Part shown: in pieces, positions 1 through 4,918 of the stretch
Position numbering within the stretch: position 1 is the first letter of the stretch
How the letters are laid out: every line of letters starts with the position of its first letter
From: an uncultured Ancrocorticia sp.
GTDB lineage: Bacteria; Actinomycetota; Actinomycetes; Actinomycetales; Actinomycetaceae
Reading direction: 5' to 3'
DNA: 12,613 nucleotides
NCBI GenBank assembly: GCA_905373325.1
Contig: CAJPTB010000018.1
Span: 1-12,613, forward strand
The notes under the pieces: generated by a model
What the model saw: the letters and a program-made list of their open reading frames with translations, nothing else
What the model was told of the DNA's origin: nothing
Database searches by the model: none
Position numbers and translations under genes: made by a program

Positions 1-1
1 C

Positions 2-379
2 GGCCTGCGCGTGAGAACGCTCAACATCCTCGTCGCCGTGGTCGCAGCTCTGACGGTTTCGGTGGCCATGCGTGTGGTCGGCGTGCTCCTGGTCTCGGCG
101 ATCATGATCGTTCCGGTCGCCATCGCGCAGCTGCTTTCCTCGTCGTTCAACAAAACGATGGGGATAGCCATGGCCTTGGGGGTGCTCGCCTGCGTCGTCG
201 GGCTCGCAACCACCTATTTCGTCAGGCTCGCGCCCGGAGCGACGATCGTGACCCTGCTTATCGGAACATATACAATTGTCGCGACAGGCCGCGCCGTTCT
301 CGCGCTCTGCATCCGCCGCAGGCCGAAGAAAGCAGTCACATGGGACGAACACGAAACACAGCCCAGCGCCAGGCGATAG
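2..379 (+). CDS. znuB: Metal-ion ABC transporter permease, ZnuB/MntB family, C-terminal part (5' end outside the window)
   Basis: This is the C-terminal end of an inner-membrane permease that would carry a divalent metal ion, probably zinc, into the cell with an ATPase and a binding lipoprotein encoded upstream. The reading frame is open from the first bases (GLRVRTLNI), so the gene starts outside the window. The motif around MRVVGVLLVSAIMIVPVAIA is the conserved late segment of the ABC-3 permease family. At least three hydrophobic segments follow, then a basic cytoplasmic tail (RRRPKK). The last 40 bases overlap the next gene, a Fur-family regulator, which implies one operon and translational coupling. 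Zinc is inferred from that neighbour; manganese or iron cannot be excluded because the substrate protein is not in view. Confidence 0.85.
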   Translation, partial: GLRVRTLNILVAVVAALTVSVAMRVVGVLLVSAIMIVPVAIAQLLSSSFNKTMGIAMALGVLACVVGLATTYFVRLAPGATIVTLLIGTYTIVATGRAVLALCIRRRPKKAVTWDEHETQPSARR

Positions 380-741
380 CACAACGCCTGGAGGAGCTTT
401 CCTCTTTCGTTTCCGCACAGCAGTTGCACGACGACCTCGCGAAGTCGGGCTCCAGGATCGGATTGGCGACCGTCTACCGCACCCTCCAGGTCCTCTTGGA
501 CGAAGGGGAAGTCGATGTTCTGCGCACCGATTCTGAGCTCCTCTACCGCTCCTGCGACTCCACCGAGCATCACCACCATCTGGTTTGCAGAATATGCGGA
601 AGAACGGTCGAAGTGGCCGGCCCTCAAATCGAGGCGTGGGCGCGGCAGATCGCCGCCGAGGCGGACTTCGTGGACGTCGAGCACACCCTCGAGCTCATGG
701 GAACGTGCTCGACGTGCGCGGGCGGGGAGAAGCGCCGCTGA
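340..741 (+). CDS. zur: Fur-family transcriptional regulator, probably zinc uptake regulator Zur
   Basis: A 133-residue metal-dependent DNA-binding repressor. The N-terminal half is a winged helix with the Fur recognition segment GLATVYRTLQVLLDEGEV (about residues 41-58). The dimerisation half carries HHHH at 77-80, the CxxC pair C83/C86, H115 and a second CxxC pair C123/C126, which together build the structural zinc site and a regulatory metal site. The four-histidine run and the CSTC C-terminus fit actinobacterial Zur better than iron Fur. The ATG at 340 lies inside the end of the permease gene, so the regulator is co-transcribed with the transporter it probably controls. By family, the zinc-loaded dimer would repress uptake genes. 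A Zur box should lie upstream of the operon, outside the window. Confidence 0.85.
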   Translation: MGRTRNTAQRQAIAQRLEELSSFVSAQQLHDDLAKSGSRIGLATVYRTLQVLLDEGEVDVLRTDSELLYRSCDSTEHHHHLVCRICGRTVEVAGPQIEAWARQIAAEADFVDVEHTLELMGTCSTCAGGEKRR

Positions 742-1005
742 CCCAAGCGGGACGAAACGCCGCTGAGCGGGGCGGCAGGCTCCTGTGGACCAAGCGGCGG
801 ACGTCTGCGCAAGCGTCGGGCGCCTGCGACAAGACCGTAAACGCCAACCGCGAAGCGAGACGGCCGTTCAAGGCAATGAGCACGCCCTACCGCAATGATT
901 CCGATGGGAAACAGGAGGCGAAGCTTGAAGGCGTCGCATAGATTCTTCTGCAACTGCAACGTTTAGTCCGGTACCCTCACGATAGTGTCGCAAAGACGTT
1001 TGGGT

Positions 1006-1011
1006 TACAAT
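1006..1011 (+). promoter_or_regulatory. Candidate -10 element (TACAAT) for a leaderless transcript of the DedA-like gene
   Basis: TACAAT matches the sigma-A -10 consensus at five of six positions and ends exactly six bases before the ATG at 1018. Transcription would therefore begin at or next to the A of the start codon, with no leader. There is no Shine-Dalgarno sequence before this ATG, which agrees with leaderless expression. No good -35 is visible at 16-18 bases upstream, as is common in actinobacteria. The same spacing is seen at dnaE. Confidence 0.55.
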
Positions 1012-1017
1012 CTGGAC

Positions 1018-1572
1018 ATGTTCAAGAGCATCGGCGAATTCACGTCGACGGGGCCGTTCCCTCTCGTCTTCCTCACGCTGACGCTGCTCGTTGCGTCGCG
1101 ATCGAACCTCGTCTACGGAATCGGGCGCTACGGCAGACGGGTGACGATCTCCGGCAGAGAGCCGTCGGGCGGCTTTCGACGCCGAGCGTGGCAGTGGGCC
1201 AACGCAAAGCGAACGCAGCGGGCGATGGACAACATCAAGAAACGCGGGTGGATCGTCATTTCCCTGGCCTACCTGACGATTGGGATTCAGACGGTCGTCA
1301 ACGTCGCGGCGGGGGTCGTCGGGCTTTCGTGGCCCAAATACAATCTGGCTGCATTCCCCGGGTGGCTGGCCTGGGCGCTCATCTATTCGACCGTCGGCTT
1401 TGCCGTGTGGAATGCCGCCGTGGCCGCAGCGGCGGGCTCCCCCGCGGGAATCGCCGTCTTCTGCGCTTTGGCGCTTGCCGCGGCCGTGGGCTGTATCCTT
1501 TCCCGCAGAAGGAAAAAACGTCGCGGCTGCGAACCCGAGGACCATCCGGTGGAGCCAACCGCCCAGGTTTAA
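1018..1572 (+). CDS. DedA/VTT-domain-like small integral membrane protein
   Basis: A 184-residue protein resembling a shortened DedA (VTT, SNARE-associated) protein, a family linked to lipid scrambling and envelope homeostasis; the substrate here is unknown. A first hydrophobic segment (about residues 13-27) is followed by YGIGRYGRR, which matches the family's Y-x-x-GR-x-x-G element. A basic cytoplasmic stretch (53-76) follows. Residues 77-131 fit the family core: a glycine, hydrophobic helix, AAGVVGLSWPKYNL, then a late tryptophan after a glycine. A last hydrophobic helix (about 142-161) ends in RRRKKRR and an acidic tail. I chose ATG 1018 over the in-frame GTG at 985 because a -10 element lies between them and the extra residues (SQRRLGYNLD) do not look like family sequence. 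It has no clear functional link to its neighbours. Confidence 0.65.
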   Translation: MFKSIGEFTSTGPFPLVFLTLTLLVASRSNLVYGIGRYGRRVTISGREPSGGFRRRAWQWANAKRTQRAMDNIKKRGWIVISLAYLTIGIQTVVNVAAGVVGLSWPKYNLAAFPGWLAWALIYSTVGFAVWNAAVAAAAGSPAGIAVFCALALAAAVGCILSRRRKKRRGCEPEDHPVEPTAQV

Positions 1573-1807
1573 AGGCCAGTCGCCCTGGTCCGAAAGAGCC
1601 CGCCGACGGGGTTTGTGGGCGCGTTGTCTGGAGCCCTGCAAGCCCAGGTCCATGAGCCCGCCAACCGGGTTGGAGATCCTGCCGTCCGGGTTCGGGAACG
1701 CCCCAGCTGCGGGGACCTAACCTTTGAGCCCGGAAGCTTTCAGCCTGCCAAGCCGCCCGCGCGGCGCCGAGGAGAACCTGCTCTTCGAGTGCCCGACACC
1801 GTCACAC

Positions 1808-1813
1808 AGGAGG
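1808..1813 (+). promoter_or_regulatory. Shine-Dalgarno AGGAGG for the S4-domain gene
   Basis: A perfect AGGAGG lies four bases before the ATG at 1818. It fixes this start and shows the gene is translated in the leadered mode, unlike the DedA-like gene just upstream. Confidence 0.8.
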
Positions 1814-1817
1814 AACG

Positions 1818-2048
1818 ATGGAAGACGTCGAAGTCAATCTGCCGATCAGACTCGGGCAGTTTGTCAAGTACGCCTCTCTGGCAGGAAGTGGCGCTGAGGC
1901 CGCCGAGCTGGTGAGAGCTGGAGAGATCGTCGTCAACGGCGTCGTCGAAACCCGGCGGGGCCACAGGCTGAGCGACGGCGACGTCGTGGCGATGGACCTG
2001 CCGAATGGAAAGCGGATCGAGGTCCGCGTCGTCGCGGCTGACGGCTGA
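1818..2048 (+). CDS. Small S4-domain RNA-binding protein (YbcJ/YaaA-like)
   Basis: A 76-residue stand-alone S4 domain, the alpha-L RNA-binding fold found in ribosomal protein S4 and pseudouridine synthases. The domain fills almost the whole protein (about residues 10-70): LGQFVKYASLAGSGAEAAELVRAGEIVVNGVVETRRGHRL, with the diagnostic V-R-x-G-x-I-x-V-N-G turn, followed by the strand with DGDVV. The length is normal for the YbcJ/YaaA group, whose partners are thought to be structured RNA or ribosome assembly intermediates. The 245 bases between this gene and the DedA-like gene contain no gene and only weak short inverted repeats, for example CCAAC/GTTGG around 1661-1673, so separate transcription is possible. 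The specific RNA target is unknown. Confidence 0.85.
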   Translation: MEDVEVNLPIRLGQFVKYASLAGSGAEAAELVRAGEIVVNGVVETRRGHRLSDGDVVAMDLPNGKRIEVRVVAADG

Positions 2049-2068
2049 GCGGAACGAGGCGATTGGCT

Positions 2069-2116
2069 AGCCTCCGTGCAAACAGGCCAGGCGTTACTTA
2101 CTCCCTCACGGAGGCT
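2069..2116. repeat. 10-base perfect inverted repeat, 28-base loop
   Basis: AGCCTCCGTG at 2069-2078 is matched by its exact reverse complement at 2107-2116. It begins 21 bases after the stop codon of the S4 gene, so a transcript would form a GC-rich stem there. There is no T-run after it, so it is either a weak or non-canonical terminator, or part of the repeat structure described in the next entry. Confidence 0.55.
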
Positions 2117-2154
2117 CTGCGTTGGAACTGGCCTCTACGCAGACAGGCCAGGCG
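2070..2154 (+). repeat. Imperfect direct repeat, 24-base units 61 bases apart
   Basis: The 24-base segments at 2070-2093 and 2131-2154 are identical at 20 positions. Their last 12 bases are both ACAGGCCAGGCG, and the four differences fall at unit positions 6-8 and 12. Sequence to the left of each unit (GCGATTGG and GCGTTGG) is also similar, so the duplicated unit may span most of the 61-base interval. Its function is unknown; it may be a decayed tandem duplication or a pair of protein-binding sites. Confidence 0.55.
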
Positions 2155-2208
2155 CAGCTTGCGGAACACTTCCACTTGGACAGCGACTTGGACGGTGCGA
2201 ACCAGCCC

Positions 2209-2259
2209 GCACGCCAAAAAATCCAAGTAGCACGCAAACAGTCTAAAGCGCACGCAAAC
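2209..2259 (+). repeat. Three GCACGC motifs at helical spacing (iteron-like)
   Basis: GCACGC starts at 2209, 2230 and 2250, each followed by an A-rich tract (CAAA, AAAC, AAAC); the second and third copies share the 10 bases GCACGCAAAC. The 21- and 20-base spacing places the copies on the same face of the helix, as in arrays of regulator or initiator binding sites. A fourth GCACGCCAA lies at 2323-2331. The number of copies is small, so chance is possible. Confidence 0.35.
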
Positions 2260-2301
2260 TGAGGCCGAGCGACCGACAGGAGGCGGAAGCTTTTTTGGCG
2301 T
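2211..2301. repeat. 11-base perfect inverted repeat flanking 69 bases
   Basis: ACGCCAAAAAA at 2211-2221 is the exact reverse complement of TTTTTTGGCGT at 2291-2301. On the plus strand the second arm begins with six T residues. The arrangement could be the ends of a small non-autonomous element or a long-range RNA stem. I see no matching target-site duplication directly outside the arms. Confidence 0.5.
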
Positions 2302-2843
2302 CGCTAAAGTGCTTCCCACGCAGCACGCCAATCAGCGACGGCGTCTGACCGCAGACCCCCTCAATCCCGCTGAAAGGGCCGAGCTCAACCCGGCTCCTAC
2401 GCCAATCGGGCACGATTCCTCGACGTTTGGCTGAGGGGATGTCGCCCGCCCAAGGGCGAATGCGCGCCAAGGCACGGACCCCGGAACGGACAGCCGCCAG
2501 ACGGCTACCGCCCCTAATCTAAAGTGAAACAACTCACAATTAAAGAAAGGGCTTGCGTCGATTCTTTCCGCACCATAGGCTAGTGACCGTCGGGCGAACG
2601 AATCCTGCGAACGGGAGTCGCAAGCTCACATCAGCACAACCCATAACGTCGATTCACACAACTGAAAACTCGCGGATTTTACTTGCTGAAGCCAATCGGC
2701 CCGGCGCTGTAGTTTCCGCATACCACGCCTTCACTTAGTGCTGCGACGCCACTCGATCACAACGATCAACCAGGCGTCTGCGGTCCCCGTAATTGAATCG
2801 TCTCGCTTCGTTTGACGATGCGCCGACCAAACAAAGCCTTATC

Positions 2844-2849
2844 TAAAAT
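2844..2849 (+). promoter_or_regulatory. Weak candidate -10 element for the gene at 2912
   Basis: TAAAAT matches the -10 consensus at five of six positions and would start a transcript near 2856, giving a leader of about 55 bases. The only -35-like sequence nearby, TTGACG at 2812-2817, is 26 bases away, which is too far for a normal pair. I keep this as a weak call. Confidence 0.25.
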
Positions 2850-2899
2850 TTACACCCGAAAGAAACTCATTCACACCCGCGCATTCACGCAATAGCCTT

Positions 2900-2905
2900 A
2901 AGGAG
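2900..2905 (+). promoter_or_regulatory. Shine-Dalgarno AAGGAG for the 488-residue protein gene
   Basis: AAGGAG lies six bases before the ATG at 2912. This is a strong site at good spacing and supports translation of an otherwise unrecognised gene. Confidence 0.8.
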
Positions 2906-2911
2906 AAAACA

Positions 2912-4378
2912 ATGGCCTCTGACGACAAGGACAATGGCGAGACCCTCGAAGAGGTGTTCAGCAAACCATATATGTTCAACATTCCCGACGCGACCTACGA
3001 CGACCTTCCAGAGTTGATCGGCAGCCTCAAAAGAGCAGCAATAGACGCCTATGTGCGCAACAAGTTAGCACCACCTCCGGCGTTTTTCACACTCGCCGAA
3101 GACCACTACCTGATAACTGTTAATTCAGGCGCAGGCGGAGGATCAACGACACGAATCACACGCCCAAACTCAGACGGTGAAGGAGGCGGAAAAGCGTCAA
3201 CGACAACGACAAACTTTGGACAGACGCAATGTGACGACGGCGACTTCACTTCAGAATTTGAATCAGTTCGAGAAGAAATCAAGAAGATTCTCGAACCCTG
3301 GATTGACCTGCCCAAACCCGAGCGAATTAATGAAGAGATGGACGACTGCAGGAGAATTGTTTCCTTACTTGCGGAGAAAGCAAGTGTTCAAGGAGTGAAA
3401 ATCGTTCCCAGCGGAAAGATTCACACTAAAATAAAATCAATATATGACAATCTTACGCAAATGGGCGGAACCACCATTGAGACATTCAAGTCCAATATCG
3501 TTGAAAACCTTGACGGAATAGTTGGCAATCTTTCGGTTGCAACAACATTTTGGGGAGCGACACTTGGCTCCGAGTACGGAGCATTTAAGAAAGCGCGCGA
3601 ATCCGTAGTAAGCGCAGTCAAGCAGGGCACAGATACCTTCAATGCAATTGCAAACAAGACTAGCGGAAAAATGAATATTGCTTTGAAAATTGCCGAGTTT
3701 GCAGTGGATGGTTTCAAGATTTTTTCCACCGGCACTAAAGTCGTCGGCGCGGCTTTAGATTCTATCGGTCTCGGACTCAAAGCAATAGATAATCTTAAAG
3801 ACGCCAAATCAACTACAAAAACATCGAATACGTACGACGAAGGAGTTTCTAGCTTAATCTCTTTTTTTAATGAAATTAATAAGTCGCTGTACAATACAGA
3901 AAATGCTATCCAGAGAAACCTCATAGATAACTATGGGAAAATGCAAGAAGACAAAGAATATTATGACCTAGAATTAAAAGCATTAAAATCTTCTGAAATT
4001 AAAACTTCAGAAGATAAACTTTATATAAATGAAAGTAAAGTTAACAGTATTTTACACAATGCAAAACCAAGCATAATTAAACAACTAGAATTAGCAAAAG
4101 GGAGGTTCTTAAGTGTTGACATAACGCCAGTCATCCGTCGAAATTCTATGGTCGGTATTGGCGCAACTGGATTCTCTGTTGCTTTTCATCATTTCAAATG
4201 GCTTTTACACGACCTTGTAGGCAGACTAACTGAAGAAATAGATAATTCATTTAAAAATTTTGAACTAGCAATAGAATATATCAAAACTGAGGATTACAAG
4301 GCAAAATCAGAACTTGACAACATGGGAAATACAATCGACAATCACAAAGGTCCCGACCCTTGGCAAGATCGCGATTGA
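2912..4378 (+). CDS. Large helical protein of unknown function, possibly a type VII secretion-type substrate
   Basis: I do not recognise a characterised function for this 488-residue protein. It has no signal peptide and no clear membrane anchor. Residues 1-70 are acidic and mixed. Residues 72-105 are a low-complexity glycine/threonine linker (GAGGG, GEGGG, TTTT). Residues 110-298 look mainly helical, with a TFWGATLGSEYGAFKKARESVV segment and a moderately hydrophobic stretch at 266-291. Residues 305-400 are lysine/glutamate-rich and probably coiled coil. A second hydrophobic patch (412-436) precedes a C-terminal helix with YIKTE at 456-460, which fits the loose YxxxD/E pattern of type VII substrates; the end is PDPWQDRD. 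Base composition falls from 50% GC at 2941-3000 to 22-23% at 3961-4080 (counted), so the gene, or at least its 3' part, looks horizontally acquired. The next gene follows after 48 bases and is probably co-transcribed. The type VII link is inference only. Confidence 0.8.
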   Translation: MASDDKDNGETLEEVFSKPYMFNIPDATYDDLPELIGSLKRAAIDAYVRNKLAPPPAFFTLAEDHYLITVNSGAGGGSTTRITRPNSDGEGGGKASTTTTNFGQTQCDDGDFTSEFESVREEIKKILEPWIDLPKPERINEEMDDCRRIVSLLAEKASVQGVKIVPSGKIHTKIKSIYDNLTQMGGTTIETFKSNIVENLDGIVGNLSVATTFWGATLGSEYGAFKKARESVVSAVKQGTDTFNAIANKTSGKMNIALKIAEFAVDGFKIFSTGTKVVGAALDSIGLGLKAIDNLKDAKSTTKTSNTYDEGVSSLISFFNEINKSLYNTENAIQRNLIDNYGKMQEDKEYYDLELKALKSSEIKTSEDKLYINESKVNSILHNAKPSIIKQLELAKGRFLSVDITPVIRRNSMVGIGATGFSVAFHHFKWLLHDLVGRLTEEIDNSFKNFELAIEYIKTEDYKAKSELDNMGNTIDNHKGPDPWQDRD

Positions 4379-4426
4379 AAACATGTACACCCTACCCTAC
4401 ATATACATCTACATTCGGAGAACCCC

Positions 4427-4885
4427 ATGACAAAGAAAGCCTTCGTCACAGTCCGCGTCCTCATCGTCGCTTTCACCCTGTTCGTCCTCGGGTGGCTTTT
4501 CCTCAGCAGACCATCGATTAACCCCGGTCTTAGCGACTTTAAGTGTCAGCCAGTTGCATGGAACTATCTCGGAACGCCTTACGGAATGTACGGCTTCTTC
4601 GACATCGAGGATGGCGACATGATGGATGAATTTGCCGCTAAATACACTATTGACAACGAGAAAGACAGAGCGGAAGCTCGTCTTAATATCACCGCCGCGT
4701 GCAATCTTGCACGCGAGGACCGCAGGCTCTACATGATCCTGCTGACCGTCGTCGCCGCCACGGCCTTCATCACCCTGCCCAAACCAAAACAGAAGCAGAC
4801 AGCCTCGAAAGCGGAAGAGACAACATCCAAAGAAATAGAGACAACGTCCAAAGGGCTCGCTGACGAAGAAAACAAGGAGAACTGA
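4427..4885 (+). CDS. Small two-pass membrane protein with a two-cysteine external loop, unknown function
   Basis: A 152-residue protein of unknown function. A basic N-terminus (MTKK) precedes a first membrane helix at about residues 9-27. A loop of about 70 residues follows with cysteines at C40 and C92, which could form a disulfide outside the cell, and a second helix lies at about 101-117. The C-terminus is a charged cytoplasmic tail containing a duplicated ETTSK segment (15 of 16 bases identical at 4817-4832 and 4838-4853). The layout helix, cysteine, loop, cysteine close to RxDRR, helix resembles many small actinobacterial membrane proteins found beside secreted or type VII-related genes; that is my recollection, not a search. 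GGAG at 4417-4420 serves as ribosome-binding site. Base composition is ordinary (58% at 4441-4500), unlike the preceding gene. It ends 33 bases from the convergent dnaE stop codon. Confidence 0.75.
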   Translation: MTKKAFVTVRVLIVAFTLFVLGWLFLSRPSINPGLSDFKCQPVAWNYLGTPYGMYGFFDIEDGDMMDEFAAKYTIDNEKDRAEARLNITAACNLAREDRRLYMILLTVVAATAFITLPKPKQKQTASKAEETTSKEIETTSKGLADEENKEN

Positions 4886-4918
4886 CTAGACCGGATGGGC
4901 ACCGTACAGGCAGCGCCG

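Larger units (their letters stand above)
2049..2911. other. 863-base gene-free stretch, repeat-rich, bordering the foreign two-gene module
   Basis: No convincing coding region is seen here: the short open frames on both strands lack ribosome-binding sites and recognisable protein features. The first part (2049 to about 2511) is GC-rich and contains an imperfect direct repeat, a 10-base inverted repeat, an 11-base inverted repeat and three GCACGC motifs spaced 21 and 20 bases. From about 2512 the composition drops; positions 2821-2880 are 45% GC by count. This change precedes the low-GC gene at 2912, so the left border of acquired DNA may lie between about 2050 and 2520. A promoter for the gene at 2912 should lie in the last 100 bases. 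Confidence 0.6.

Noticed and set aside
985..1017. GTG start giving an 11-residue longer DedA-like protein
   Set aside because: The proposed -10 element lies inside this extension, and the added residues do not resemble the family N-terminus.
868..1653. 261-codon minus-strand open frame
   Set aside because: Antisense to the DedA-like gene, whose hydrophobic helices and family pattern are on the plus strand.
2070..2259. CRISPR-like repeat array
   Set aside because: Only two imperfect copies of the long repeat and three short motifs, without regular spacers or nearby cas genes.
2098..2532. Overlapping minus-strand small frames of 66-77 codons
   Set aside because: No ribosome-binding sites, mutually overlapping and without recognisable features; the region is better explained as non-coding and repeat-rich.
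2553..2738. 61-codon plus-strand frame
   Set aside because: No Shine-Dalgarno site or leaderless promoter geometry and no recognisable protein sequence.
2812..2817. TTGACG as the -35 box of the 488-residue protein gene
   Set aside because: The nearest -10-like sequences are 22-26 bases away, outside the usual spacing.
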